Positions 27,627 to 37,064 are shown, counted from the stretch's first letter. The stretch is DNA of 64,000 bases from Treponema sp. (GCA_017550685.1 JAFZOJ010000001.1:62001-126000), one strand, 5' to 3'. Program-made: numbers and translations. The notes: generated by a model from the letters alone, not told the origin.

Positions 27627-28535
27627 TTATATAAAGTTAAACGGTGTTTCCTGATAAACGTAGTAGTTAAGCCAGTTGGAGTAGAACAAGTGAGCAGTTG
27701 CACGCCAGTAACTTGTAGGCATGCGGTTTACGTTGTTCGTTGGAAAATAATTTTTTGGAAGAGGAACCTTCATTCCTTTATCTGTGTCGCGGTAATATTC
27801 CTGGGCCAGAGTCATTGTGTCGTATTCAAGATGACCGGTCATAAAAATTTCGCGGTTATCCTTAGACTTGATGATTGTAACTCCGGCTTCTGCACTTTCT
27901 GCAAGAATTACCAGGTCGCGGCATTTTTCTATATCTTCTTTATGAAGTGTAGTATGGCGGCTCTGTGGAATCGGGAAGGTATCATCAAAACCACGCAAAA
28001 GTGCATCACCATCTGTACAGCGTTCGTTCATAAAGATTCCTGACATTTTGCGTTCAAGCGGATATTTTTTTATTCCGTAGTGATGATAAAGACCTGCAAA
28101 AGCACCCCAGCAAAGATAGAGGGTTGAAAAAACATTTTTGCGGGCATAATCCATTATTTTGCAAAGATCGTTCCAGTAATCAACAGACTCAAAGGCAAGC
28201 TGTTCTACCGGAGCGCCAGTAATTATCATACCGTCAAATTTCTGTGAATAAAGCTCGTTTGAAGTAATATAAAATTTGTCCATGTAATCTGCATCAGTAT
28301 TTTTGCTTACGTGATTTTCCATGCGGACAAGTGAAATTTCAATCTGAAGCGGAGTGTTTCCCAAAAGACGAAGAAGCTGAGTTTCGGTAACTTCTTTTGT
28401 AGGCATAAGATTTACAATTGCTATTTTAAGAGGACGGATATCCTGAGTTGCGGCACGTTTTTCTGTCATCACAAAGATATTCTCTTTTTCGAGAATTTTT
28501 ACTGCAGGCAAGTCTGATTGTATTTTTATTGGCAT
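27627..28535 (-). CDS. metA: Homoserine O-acetyltransferase, MetA type
   Basis: A 302-residue enzyme of methionine synthesis that acylates homoserine. The nucleophile Cys is in LYLCWGAFAGLYHH, and the His/Glu pair in MTGHLEYDTMT. The residue that separates acetyl from succinyl use is Glu (ITGAPVEQLAFESV, where the E. coli succinyltransferase has Gly), so acetyl-CoA is the likely donor, following work on Bacillus MetA. The start at 28535 is fixed by AGGAGG eight bases upstream. An in-frame codon at 28571 lies in repeat-like sequence and is not used. Confidence 0.92.
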   Translation of the reverse strand: MPIKIQSDLPAVKILEKENIFVMTEKRAATQDIRPLKIAIVNLMPTKEVTETQLLRLLGNTPLQIEISLVRMENHVSKNTDADYMDKFYITSNELYSQKFDGMIITGAPVEQLAFESVDYWNDLCKIMDYARKNVFSTLYLCWGAFAGLYHHYGIKKYPLERKMSGIFMNERCTDGDALLRGFDDTFPIPQSRHTTLHKEDIEKCRDLVILAESAEAGVTIIKSKDNREIFMTGHLEYDTMTLAQEYYRDTDKGMKVPLPKNYFPTNNVNRMPTSYWRATAHLFYSNWLNYYVYQETPFNFI

Positions 28536-28556
28536 AAGATACCTCCTTTGAAGTAA

Positions 28557-28606
28557 ATTGCTTCGCTGCACTCGCTATGACAGCTTGGTTTTTCGCAATG
28601 ACGGAA
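28557..28606. repeat. Degenerate intergenic repeat (CATTGCGAA...GCGAAGCAATT type)
   Basis: On the minus strand it reads GTCATTGCGAAAAACCAAG then CATAGCGAGTGCAGCGAAG, resembling a dispersed repeat known from many bacterial genomes. It lies between divergent metA and the hydrolase gene. Confidence 0.4.
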
Positions 28607-28650
28607 CTATTATAGCAAAATATCCTTTTATTTGCTATAATATTGTAATC

Positions 28651-29655
28651 ATGGAATTTCAAAATGATCGCAAGGCAGCGGTAAAAAAACTGCGGCTGCT
28701 CACTTATAATTCAAAGACGAACATAGACTCCTTCAGACAAAAAATGGAAGAAGCTTATTCTACTGTTTTTCTTCCAAATGGAGTTGAGCGCTCTGAATAC
28801 AAATACGGAAACATTGACTGCGATATTCTGGCTCCCGAGATTTATTCTTCCAACCGCATTATGATTTATATTCATGGAGGCTGTTTTACAGGCGGCTCCA
28901 GAAAAGTATACCGTGCATTCTGTTCTTCGCTTGCTACAAAATGCTATTGCCGTGTAGTTATTCCGGAATTCCGTCTGGCTCCGGCTTATCCATGCCCTGC
29001 CGCTATAGAAGACATTCAGGCTGTGTTCCGCTCATTGTTTACCGAGGAGCAGATTTCGGCTTCGCTTAATTCTGAGAAGGGGGCAACTCCCAAGCTGCCC
29101 GAAATTATTATTGCCGCTGACGGTTCTGGTGCAACAATTGCCTGCGCTCTTTTATACAATCTTAGGGAACGTTACAAAAGCTGTATAAGCCATGTTGTTT
29201 TCTTTAGCCCTTGGCTCGATCTTTCTCCGGCTTCCAGAATTATGTCTGCAAAAAAAATAAGCGACGAAGTTTTGAATCAGGATGTCTTTAAAAAAAGCGC
29301 TACCGATTACACCTATGCAGAGAATACAAAAATCTCTTCGGTATCTCCGCTGCTTGCAGATGACGCCCAGCTTGAGCACTTTCCTCCGACATTCATTCAG
29401 ATGGGTTCTAAAGAAATACTTGTAGATGATGCAAAGCAATTTGCAGAACGCCTTAGGGCCGCAGGAAATGTCTGTGAGCTGGATATCTGGAAGGGAATGA
29501 TGTACATGTTCCAGATGGCAGACGAATTCCTTCACGAATCTCATCTTGCGCTTGATAAAGTCGGCAAGGTCGTAACCCAAGATAACGCAGGAAAAGAATC
29601 TGTTGAAATAGAAAACAAACCTAAGCTTGAGCATAGCCTTCATTCCGAAGCCTAA
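28651..29655 (+). CDS. Alpha/beta hydrolase fold-3 protein with altered catalytic residues
   Basis: 334 residues resembling the HSL/GDXG esterase family: oxyanion HGG (IYIHGGCFTGGS), EFRLAPAYPCPAAIEDI, a nucleophile-elbow-like ADGSGATIA and an Asp in ILVDDAKQF. The usual GDSAGG elbow is distorted, and the catalytic His of the G-M-x-H-x-F segment is Tyr (WKGMMYMF). Activity is therefore doubtful; it may be a pseudo-enzyme or use another His. The ATG at 28651 follows an extended -10 (TGC TATAAT, 28636-28641) by nine bases with no Shine-Dalgarno. Confidence 0.8.
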   Translation: MEFQNDRKAAVKKLRLLTYNSKTNIDSFRQKMEEAYSTVFLPNGVERSEYKYGNIDCDILAPEIYSSNRIMIYIHGGCFTGGSRKVYRAFCSSLATKCYCRVVIPEFRLAPAYPCPAAIEDIQAVFRSLFTEEQISASLNSEKGATPKLPEIIIAADGSGATIACALLYNLRERYKSCISHVVFFSPWLDLSPASRIMSAKKISDEVLNQDVFKKSATDYTYAENTKISSVSPLLADDAQLEHFPPTFIQMGSKEILVDDAKQFAERLRAAGNVCELDIWKGMMYMFQMADEFLHESHLALDKVGKVVTQDNAGKESVEIENKPKLEHSLHSEA

Positions 29656-29666
29656 AGGGGTAATTT

Positions 29667-31139
29667 ATGGAATTACTTTCACCTGCAGGAAACGTCGAAA
29701 AACTTTCATATGCATACGCTTATGGTGCCGATGCCGCTTATATCGGATTAAAGAAATTTTCTCTGCGCGTTAAGGCCGACAACTTTTATGATGATGAATA
29801 CAAGCAGGTTTGTGCCCTCAAAGAAAAATATCCTGGCCGCCGCCTGCACTGTGCCTTAAACATTTCGTTCCATGATGATGAAATTGACTCGCTGCGCCAG
29901 AACCTTGATTATTTTAAGCTCTACCCTATTGATGCATTTATAGTTCAGGACATTGGAATTGTTCCGCTTTTACAAAAGGAATTTCCAGACGCACAGCTGC
30001 ATTTGAGTACACAATCTTCCTGCGTAAACTCTGAGGCTGTAAAAATGTATAAGTCCATGGGTTTTTCACGCATTGTTCTTGGCCGCGAAATTTCCTTGGA
30101 CCAGATACGCCGCATAAAGGATACGGTTCCTGACATGGAGCTCGAAGCCTTTTGTCACGGAGCCATGTGCATTGCTTATGCCGGCCGCTGCCTTATGAGC
30201 GCATACCTTACAGGCCGCAGCGCCCAGAGCGGTTTTTGCAGTCATACCTGCAGATGGAATTTTAAGATTGCAGGCAACGGACAAATGTCTTTGGAACAGG
30301 CCAAAGCACTTGCACAGAGCGGACTTTTAACAATAGAAGAAGAACAGCGCCCAGGCGAAACCTTCCCGATTTTTGAAGGCGACGACTTTACTGCAGTTTT
30401 ATCTTCCAAGGACCTTCGCATGATTGAGCACCTTGCCGATTTTAAGGCAGCCGGTGTTGATTCTCTCAAAATTGAAGGCCGCATGAAAAGCGTGTACTAC
30501 GTTGCCATGGTAACCCGTGCCTACCGCAAGGCCCTTGATGCCCTGGAAGGAAAAATCAGTGCCGCAGACGCACAGCCGTTTATAGACGAGCTTGAAAATG
30601 TAAGCCACCGCGCAAGCACTACAGGCTTTTATTACAACAAGGCAGAAGCAGACCAGACAACAACAGGTGCAAGCGACAGTAAATATCAGCTTGCCGCAGA
30701 AATTGACGGCGAAGTAACAGGGGAAGGTTTTGAGAATATTTATTCTCTGGGCCAGGCTAACTATAAGCGCTACACCGACGAGCTTAAAGCCATGCATCCA
30801 GCAGCCCGCGAGGCCCGCCTTAAAGATTTAGAAATTCACACAGACCGCCGCGTCATTCCTTTTGAAAAACATGAAGGCTGGAGAATGTATTCCATCACAG
30901 CACTTAATATGATTAAGGCCGATGAGGATATTGAATTTGTTTCTCCGGATTTTGTAAGCATTACTGCCAAGCCGGGTGAATATGATTTAATCAACCCGGA
31001 AACAGGAACAAAGCTCAACTGGGTTTGCGACGGTCATCCATGTGTTGTTTATACAAAATACCAGCTGCCGCCTGCAGCCCTGCTCCGAACCCTTGATCCG
31101 GATTATGTAGAAGGTCAGATAAGAGACACCGGCAGATAA
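29667..31139 (+). CDS. Peptidase U32 family protein (TrhP/RlhA-like)
   Basis: A 490-residue protein opening with MELLSPAGNVEKLSYAYAYG, then GADAAYIGL, LHLSTQSSCVNSEAVKMY and the U32 signature FCHGAMCIAYAGRCLMS, with cysteines in GFCSHTCRWNF. These cysteines bind an iron-sulphur cluster in characterised relatives. Family members such as TrhP and RlhA take part in prephenate-dependent RNA hydroxylation; the older peptidase name is probably misleading. It is 11 bases downstream of the hydrolase gene, with AAGGGG before the ATG, so the two are likely co-transcribed. Confidence 0.88.
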   Translation: MELLSPAGNVEKLSYAYAYGADAAYIGLKKFSLRVKADNFYDDEYKQVCALKEKYPGRRLHCALNISFHDDEIDSLRQNLDYFKLYPIDAFIVQDIGIVPLLQKEFPDAQLHLSTQSSCVNSEAVKMYKSMGFSRIVLGREISLDQIRRIKDTVPDMELEAFCHGAMCIAYAGRCLMSAYLTGRSAQSGFCSHTCRWNFKIAGNGQMSLEQAKALAQSGLLTIEEEQRPGETFPIFEGDDFTAVLSSKDLRMIEHLADFKAAGVDSLKIEGRMKSVYYVAMVTRAYRKALDALEGKISAADAQPFIDELENVSHRASTTGFYYNKAEADQTTTGASDSKYQLAAEIDGEVTGEGFENIYSLGQANYKRYTDELKAMHPAAREARLKDLEIHTDRRVIPFEKHEGWRMYSITALNMIKADEDIEFVSPDFVSITAKPGEYDLINPETGTKLNWVCDGHPCVVYTKYQLPPAALLRTLDPDYVEGQIRDTGR

Positions 31140-31143
31140 GGTT

Positions 31144-33294
31144 TTATTTTCCAATCAAAATTACAGTTGCCCCGGAAAGAAGAACATAGCGTCTCTGTTC
31201 GCGAAGCAGTTCCTCGTTGCCAGGTTCACAAATATCTTCCGGCGACTGAAGTGATGTATCTGCTACAAAATACCACTGTCTTCCGTCAGAAAGAGCCGGG
31301 AGCGTAATTGTCAGATCGTAGATATCTGTATTGGTTGCAATGTAAAAATCATTTTCGTCGCTGCTGGTTGCGGCCCCGTTCAGCTTAAAAGCAAGGAAAC
31401 GCTTCTGCTTGCCCCAGTCAGGATTTTTTGCATTTATATCGTACCAGGCAATCTCCGGTACAGTATCCTTGTCGTAGGTGTTAGTAAAAAATCTTGTTCG
31501 TGAAAAAACATTATGAGCGCGGCGGTAAGCAATAAGATTTTTTGTAAAGCGCACAAGCCCGCTGTTTATCTGTGCAAGGTTCCAGTTTATCCAGCTCAAG
31601 GCATTGTCCTGGCAGTAGGCATTGTTATTGCCGTCCTGGGTTCTGCGCATTTCGTCGCCGCCAAGCAGCATTGGAACACCCTGTGACACAAAAAGATAAA
31701 TAAGGAAGTTTTTGATTTTGCGGATTCTCTGTGCCTGAATCTTTGGATTAGTGCACTCACCTTCAAAGCCGTTATTGTAGCTAAGGTTATCATCAGAACC
31801 GTCGCGGTTTTCTTCACCGTTTTCTTCGTTGTGCTTGTGGTTATAAGTTACAAGGTCGTTGAGCGTAAAGCCGTCGTGTGCAGTAATAAAATTGATTGAA
31901 GCAGTAGGTGCACGACCGGAATGATTATAGCAGTCGGAGCTTCCTGCAATACGGGTTGCCGCAGCAGTTGCCGCATCTTCATCTCCACGGATAAAGCGGC
32001 GGATGTCATCACGGAAGCGGCCGTTCCATTCAGACCAGCGGTTATTACCAGGCAGACTACCACCGGGAAAACCACCCAGCTGATACAAGCCCGCACAATC
32101 CCATGGCTCTGCAATAATCTTTGTTTTGGCAAGAACCGGGTCCTGGCTTATGATTGCAGTAAGAGAAGGCATGTCATAAGGAATTGGAGAACCGTTTGGA
32201 GCACGTGTAAGAATTGAAGCCAGGTCAAAACGGAAGCCGTCCACATGCATGTTCAAAACCCAGTAACGCAGGCTGTCCAGAATAAACTGGCCTGTAACCG
32301 GATGATTGCAGTTTACGCTGTTTCCGCAGCCGCTGAAATTCATATAATACTGCTTGTCATTTACAGGCAGCGAATAATAAACATCATTCTGAAGTCCGCG
32401 GAATTCAAAGGTATAACCGCGTTCATTTCCTTCGGCAGTGTGGTTATAAACTACATCAAGAATAACCTCAAGTCCTGCCTTGTGAAGCTCCTTTACCATC
32501 TGCTTAAATTCGCGTACCGGACCACCGGGGCCCTTGTCTGCAGCATAACCTGTCTTTGGCGCAAAAAAACCGATGGTAGAATAACCCCAGTAATTTATAA
32601 GTGTTTCGCCGGTGCGTGGATTTGTATTTGCAGTTTCGTTTTCATCAAATTCAAAAACAGGAAGAAGCTCTACAGAAGTAACTCCAAGGTCGCGCAGGTA
32701 TTCTGCCTTTTGTGCAAAGCCCTTGTAGGTACCGGCAACTTCCGGAGCAACTCCGCTGGAAGGAGAAGCCGTAAAGCCTTTAAGATGAGTTTCGTAAATT
32801 ACAGTTTTTTCAAGCGGATAGTTTAAGGGTTTGTCGCCTTCCCAATCAAAATTATCATCAACTACAACGCATTTTGGAAAATCAGAAAGGTCCTGAAGCT
32901 CGCCGCCTTCGTTTGCAGAAAAGCCCTGTTTATGCTGGCGGTTGTAGGAACGGAAAACCGAACCTTGCGTAAAGGCCTTTGCATAAGGGTCAAAAAGATA
33001 TTTGTTAGGATTAAATCTAAGTCCGCGGGTCGGTTCATAAGGTCCGTCTACCTTGTACAAATAAAGTGTACCTTCCCCAGCCCCGCAAAGCTTAATATGC
33101 CAGATATCGCCGGTTTTGTTTATAGTCGGATCCAGCGCAATTACAGCATAAGGCTTTTGCGCCATGTCGTTTTCAAAAAGGCAAAGGCTTACAGATGTGG
33201 CATCTTTACTGTATATGGAAAAATTAACACCATCAGCCGCCAGACTAGCCCCAAAAGGCCCCGGCATTCCGTTTTGTGTAACTATCTCGGGCAT
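31144..33294 (-). CDS. glgX: Glycogen debranching enzyme GlgX/isoamylase family
   Basis: A 716-residue GH13 enzyme that hydrolyses alpha-1,6 branches of glycogen. It has an N-terminal CBM48-like domain (GPFGASLAADGVNFSIYS) and a catalytic barrel with VVYNHTAEG, the nucleophile Asp in VDGFRFDLAS, the acid Glu in IIAEPWDCAG and TAHDGFTLNDLV. It ends in a small beta domain. The length is normal for GlgX. It is transcribed away from era, and its stop codon is four bases from the convergent U32 gene. No other glycogen genes are in the window. Confidence 0.93.
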   Translation of the reverse strand: MPEIVTQNGMPGPFGASLAADGVNFSIYSKDATSVSLCLFENDMAQKPYAVIALDPTINKTGDIWHIKLCGAGEGTLYLYKVDGPYEPTRGLRFNPNKYLFDPYAKAFTQGSVFRSYNRQHKQGFSANEGGELQDLSDFPKCVVVDDNFDWEGDKPLNYPLEKTVIYETHLKGFTASPSSGVAPEVAGTYKGFAQKAEYLRDLGVTSVELLPVFEFDENETANTNPRTGETLINYWGYSTIGFFAPKTGYAADKGPGGPVREFKQMVKELHKAGLEVILDVVYNHTAEGNERGYTFEFRGLQNDVYYSLPVNDKQYYMNFSGCGNSVNCNHPVTGQFILDSLRYWVLNMHVDGFRFDLASILTRAPNGSPIPYDMPSLTAIISQDPVLAKTKIIAEPWDCAGLYQLGGFPGGSLPGNNRWSEWNGRFRDDIRRFIRGDEDAATAAATRIAGSSDCYNHSGRAPTASINFITAHDGFTLNDLVTYNHKHNEENGEENRDGSDDNLSYNNGFEGECTNPKIQAQRIRKIKNFLIYLFVSQGVPMLLGGDEMRRTQDGNNNAYCQDNALSWINWNLAQINSGLVRFTKNLIAYRRAHNVFSRTRFFTNTYDKDTVPEIAWYDINAKNPDWGKQKRFLAFKLNGAATSSDENDFYIATNTDIYDLTITLPALSDGRQWYFVADTSLQSPEDICEPGNEELLREQRRYVLLSGATVILIGK

Positions 33295-33339
33295 GTTGTA
33301 ATATTATCATTTTACGCAAAAATATGCTACAATAGGAAT

Positions 33340-34242
33340 ATGGAAGAAACCCAAACCTTAAAAACCGCAATTGTTGCAATAATCGGCCGGCCGTCTGCTG
33401 GTAAATCTACTTTTCTCAATACAGCATGTCAGGAGCCGGTAAGCATTGTATCGCCGATACCTCAGACTACGCGCAATGCAATCAAGGGAATTGTAAATAC
33501 TTCTCTTGGACAGCTTATTTTTATAGACACCCCGGGCTATCACGAATCAGAAAAAAAACTGAACCTGCGTCTCCGCAATGTTACAGAAAGTCAGCTTGAT
33601 GGAATTGACTGTGTACTTTATGTAATTGATTCAACACGCCAGCCGGGTGATGAAGAAGCATTGACCGCAAAACTTCTGGAAAAGCTGCAGGATAAAACCG
33701 TAGTTGCCATTAATAAAACTGACCTTCCCGCTTCAAAACCGCTTGTAATCCGTGAGTTTATAAAAAACACTTTGCCACAAATCCCCGGAGAGCGGATTCT
33801 TGAAATGTCTGCGCAGAAAGACAACGGCATAAACGAAGTTCTCCGTGCCCTGTACGACATTTCTCCACAAGGCGACCCTATTTACGACGAAGAAACCTAC
33901 ACCGACCAGGACCTGACCTTCCGTGTCTGCGAGGTTATCCGCGGAGAAGCAATCAACCGACTGGCAGATGAAATTCCTCACGCAGTTTATGTTCAGGTTG
34001 CTGACATTGAAAAACGAAACGAAGGCAAAAAGCTCTGGATCCGTGCCTTTCTTTGTGTAGAACGCGAAAGTCAGAAAGGAATTGTAATCGGTAAAGGTGC
34101 CGCAAAAATCAAGGAAATCCGCATGGCAGCCCTTAAAAAACTTAGCGAAATCTATATTCAAAAAATAGATCTGGATCTTCAGGTAAAAGTTGACAAAAAC
34201 TGGCGTCAGAAGGATCATACACTTACAAAGCTTATTCCGTAA
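33340..34242 (+). CDS. era: GTPase Era
   Basis: A 300-residue GTPase for 30S ribosome maturation. G1 is GRPSAGKST (normally GRPNVGKST), G3 DTPGYH, G4 NKTD, G5 near EMSAQKD. A C-terminal KH domain carries GIVIGKGAAKIKEI and binds the 3' end of 16S rRNA. The ATG at 33340 follows TGC TACAAT (33328-33333) by six bases, so the mRNA is probably leaderless. In-frame codons further upstream lie antisense in glgX. Confidence 0.95.
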   Translation: MEETQTLKTAIVAIIGRPSAGKSTFLNTACQEPVSIVSPIPQTTRNAIKGIVNTSLGQLIFIDTPGYHESEKKLNLRLRNVTESQLDGIDCVLYVIDSTRQPGDEEALTAKLLEKLQDKTVVAINKTDLPASKPLVIREFIKNTLPQIPGERILEMSAQKDNGINEVLRALYDISPQGDPIYDEETYTDQDLTFRVCEVIRGEAINRLADEIPHAVYVQVADIEKRNEGKKLWIRAFLCVERESQKGIVIGKGAAKIKEIRMAALKKLSEIYIQKIDLDLQVKVDKNWRQKDHTLTKLIP

Positions 34243-34285
34243 AGTGTTTGATTTACCACCGACTATGCCCCCGGCAATTAGTTTT

Positions 34286-34322
34286 TTTACAAATTGCGAT
34301 ACCTATGCTATAATAACAAATT
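34286..34322 (+). promoter_or_regulatory. Promoter of the HD-GYP-like gene, predicted leaderless
   Basis: TTTACA (34286-34291), 17 bases, TATAAT (34309-34314) with an upstream TGC (extended -10), then eight bases to the ATG at 34323. No Shine-Dalgarno is present. Confidence 0.75.
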
Positions 34323-35729
34323 ATGGCTGATTTTGATCAGGAAGCTTCTAAACCACGGGATACTCTTAATGCCGGGCAGATAATCCGGATTGCAAACCGT
34401 ATGTTGTTTAACATAAACAACAACATCGTGCTGCATAACGAACGAACGGCTTATCTTGCTCTGCTTATTGCACAATCACATCCCATGAACAGCAAGTGTA
34501 CGCTTACAAATCTTGTGATGCTTGCGCTTTTTCATACACTGGGCTTCTTCCGCCATGATATTCTCTATAACGAAACCCCTTTTGGCAGCGACCTTCAGTT
34601 TTTTAATAACGATAAACGAACCGAAAGCAAATATATGTTTTCGTACTATTATCTGGAATTTATGACGCCGCTTAAAAATGATGCACAGGCGCTGGAAGGC
34701 TTTAATTTTCCGTTTGATGAAACAGCCAAAAGATTCCTTTATCAAACCGATTACAAATCTATAATTCACATGTGTGCAAGGATTAGCGATTATGTTGCAA
34801 AAAATCCGTTTGAAGCTTTTCCTGCAGATGTAAACGAGCTTGCACCGGGCTACTTTGATCCGGAATTTGCAGCCACATTTAATGAACTGAATAAAAATGA
34901 TGCCCTTGTAAACAAGATTAAGGACCACTGCTTTGTCACCGATCTGGAGCATTATCTGTACCGCGTGAGGCTTAGTCCCGACGGCACGCATCAGATTCTT
35001 AAGCTGCTTGTATACTTCCTCGATTTTAAGAGTACGGTTACATTGACGCACAGCATTAATACTTCGTGCTATGCTCTTTCGCTTGGAAAAAGGCTGCACC
35101 TTAACGACGAAGATTTGAACACGCTTTTTACAGCCGCCATTATTCACGACATCGGAAAAATTGCTACCCCTACCCGCATTCTGGAATTTCCCGGAAAGCT
35201 TTCGCCCGAGGATATGGGTATTATGCGCTACCATGTAAACCACACCAAAAGAATTTTAGGAAGCATTGTTTCGCAAAGCATTTTTGATACCGCCAGCCGC
35301 CACCACGAAAAGCTCAACGGCAGCGGATACCCGGCAAGACTTACTGCAAATGACCTGAACCAAATTCAGCGCATTCTTACAGTTGCCGACATCACAAGTG
35401 CCCTTACCGACAACCGCAGCTACAAGGGAGAATTTTCAAGGGAACGCACTCTCGGAATTATCAACGACATGACTGCAAACGGCGAGCTTGATACAGACAT
35501 TGTCCAGGTCCTGAACCAGTACTTTGACGATATCCGTGCAGAACAGAAAGTCTTTCAAACCTTCCTTACGGTTGACTTTTCTAACGTACTCAAAGAATAC
35601 AACGACTACCTGTTTAATGATGCCGACCTTATCACTCAGAATATTGAAGACATTTCAGATATCGAAGAAGTTGAAGAAGTCGAAGAGATTGAAGAAGTTG
35701 AAGAAGTTGAGGAATTAGAAGAGCTTTAG
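34323..35729 (+). CDS. HD-GYP-like protein with degenerate first half and acidic repeat tail
   Basis: A 468-residue soluble protein. The N-terminal half (about 20-225) looks like a decayed HD-domain helix bundle (NERTAYLALLIAQSH, LALFHTLGFF). The C-terminal half (about 235-400) is HD-GYP: AAIIHDIGKIATPTRIL and HHEKLNGSGYP, in which the usual Asp of HHExxDGxGYP is Asn. It may still bind c-di-GMP. The last 27 residues are an acidic run of E, V, I and D encoded by 9-base tandem units (35650-35726), prone to in-frame slippage. Confidence 0.82.
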   Translation: MADFDQEASKPRDTLNAGQIIRIANRMLFNINNNIVLHNERTAYLALLIAQSHPMNSKCTLTNLVMLALFHTLGFFRHDILYNETPFGSDLQFFNNDKRTESKYMFSYYYLEFMTPLKNDAQALEGFNFPFDETAKRFLYQTDYKSIIHMCARISDYVAKNPFEAFPADVNELAPGYFDPEFAATFNELNKNDALVNKIKDHCFVTDLEHYLYRVRLSPDGTHQILKLLVYFLDFKSTVTLTHSINTSCYALSLGKRLHLNDEDLNTLFTAAIIHDIGKIATPTRILEFPGKLSPEDMGIMRYHVNHTKRILGSIVSQSIFDTASRHHEKLNGSGYPARLTANDLNQIQRILTVADITSALTDNRSYKGEFSRERTLGIINDMTANGELDTDIVQVLNQYFDDIRAEQKVFQTFLTVDFSNVLKEYNDYLFNDADLITQNIEDISDIEEVEEVEEIEEVEEVEELEEL

Positions 35730-35759
35730 CCCGTCATGCTGAACTTGTTTGGGCATCTT

Positions 35760-36719
35760 TTAATAACCGAGTTTCTTATCCACCAGATATCGTAACGGCT
35801 TGCCTTGTACAAAATTGTGCAAATCTTCTATAAACATCTGAACATTCTTATTGCGTGTATGAGCCAGAGTCATGTTTCCGGCAACATGCGGAGTAATCAA
35901 AAGATTTTTTACATGCCACAGGCGGTTGTCTGGCGGAAGCGGTTCAGTCTGAAAAACATCAAGTGCCGCACCCGCAATATGTCCTGATTCAAGATTGTCT
36001 GCCAGTGCTGCTTCGTCAATTGCAGAACCACGGCCAACATTTACAATGTAAGCGCCCTCCGGCAAAAGTGCCATGCGTTCACGAGAAAGAATTCCTTTGG
36101 TTTCTGGTGTAGCAGGAAGACTCATTGCAAGAAGATCTGTTTCCGGCAAAATCAAATCCAGCTGAGAAACAGGCAGCACCTTCTGATAAACTTCTTCACT
36201 GCTTTTTCCGCTGCGGCAAACTCCTGTAATGCCGGCAGGCTCAAAGGCTGCCACACGTTTTGCAAAGTTTGTTCCAATATCACCGGTTCCCAAAACCGTA
36301 ATGAGGCAATCCTTGAGTGACTTTTGTGCCCTAGGCTTGAGCCACTGTCCGTTCCGTGTCTCTTCCATAAATTCATTAAGGCGGCGCATCATCACAAGAG
36401 AAACTGCAATCATATGCTCTGCAATTGAAACACCGTAAGCTCCGGCCGAGTTGGTAAGCAGGCAGTCAGGATTTGCAAAATAATCCGGAGCCATAATGGA
36501 ATCCACTCCTGCCCAGGGAACACAAAGCCATTTAAGCACGCGGCTTGTCTTTACAATGGATGGCGCAAACCCGTAGATAATATCGGTATCGTAATCAGAC
36601 TCAGGGATCTCTGCCTCCGAGCCGTAAAAATGAACTGTTGCGTTTACTTCTTCTGCCGCAGCTTTTATAAGGTCCAGCTGTGCTTGTTCCAGCTGATTAT
36701 TAATAACTAAAATTTTCAT
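35760..36719 (-). CDS. D-isomer specific 2-hydroxyacid dehydrogenase family protein
   Basis: A 319-residue NAD(P)-dependent dehydrogenase. The Rossmann glycine motif is TVLGTGDIGTNFAKRVAAFE, followed by the substrate Arg in NVGRGSAIDE, a Glu in DVFQTEPLPPD and the catalytic His in LLITPHVAGN. It should reduce a 2-keto acid or oxidise a D-2-hydroxy acid; the exact substrate is unknown. The gene seems leaderless: TAGAAT lies seven bases before the ATG, with almost the same context as the purH-like gene at 39445. Confidence 0.88.
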   Translation of the reverse strand: MKILVINNQLEQAQLDLIKAAAEEVNATVHFYGSEAEIPESDYDTDIIYGFAPSIVKTSRVLKWLCVPWAGVDSIMAPDYFANPDCLLTNSAGAYGVSIAEHMIAVSLVMMRRLNEFMEETRNGQWLKPRAQKSLKDCLITVLGTGDIGTNFAKRVAAFEPAGITGVCRSGKSSEEVYQKVLPVSQLDLILPETDLLAMSLPATPETKGILSRERMALLPEGAYIVNVGRGSAIDEAALADNLESGHIAGAALDVFQTEPLPPDNRLWHVKNLLITPHVAGNMTLAHTRNKNVQMFIEDLHNFVQGKPLRYLVDKKLGY

Positions 36720-36773
36720 CTCTTATATTCTATTCTTTTCTGTTGGTTTTTCTAGTATAAATGTAAAAAAATG

Positions 36774-36809
36774 TTGTAAGAAACTGTTATATTTATTATT
36801 ATTACACAT
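36774..36809 (+). promoter_or_regulatory. Promoter of the TSCPD gene, predicted leaderless
   Basis: TTGTAA (36774-36779), 17 bases, TATTAT (36797-36802), then seven bases to the ATG at 36810. Confidence 0.65.
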
Positions 36810-37052
36810 ATGCAAATAACCTATAAAACCAAAGGAACTTGTGCCCGCTCAATTACGTTTGATAAAGACGAGAACGGAAAAATCACAAACATAAGCTTTG
36901 AAGGCGGCTGCGACGGAAACCTTAAGGCCATTTCTAAGCTCTGCGACGGTATGACTGCCCAGGAAATTGTGGCAAAACTCAAGGGCAACACCTGCGGTTA
37001 TAAAAGCACAAGCTGCGCTGATCAACTGGCAAACGCTGTGGAACAGGCATAA
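36810..37052 (+). CDS. TSCPD domain protein (TIGR03905 type)
   Basis: An 80-residue protein matching the small TSCPD family: TYKTKGTCARSITFD, SFEGGCDGNLKAI, and the closing CGYKSTSCADQLANA with its cysteines. The domain is shared with the C-terminal part of some class II ribonucleotide reductases, and a metal-binding or redox role is suspected. The function of stand-alone members is unknown. No Shine-Dalgarno precedes the start. Confidence 0.85.
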   Translation: MQITYKTKGTCARSITFDKDENGKITNISFEGGCDGNLKAISKLCDGMTAQEIVAKLKGNTCGYKSTSCADQLANAVEQA

Positions 37053-37064
37053 ATTGTAAATATT

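Noticed and set aside
27276-28043. Plus-strand open frame across the DUF362/metA junction
   Set aside because: Antisense to two clear genes and crosses their intergenic gap.
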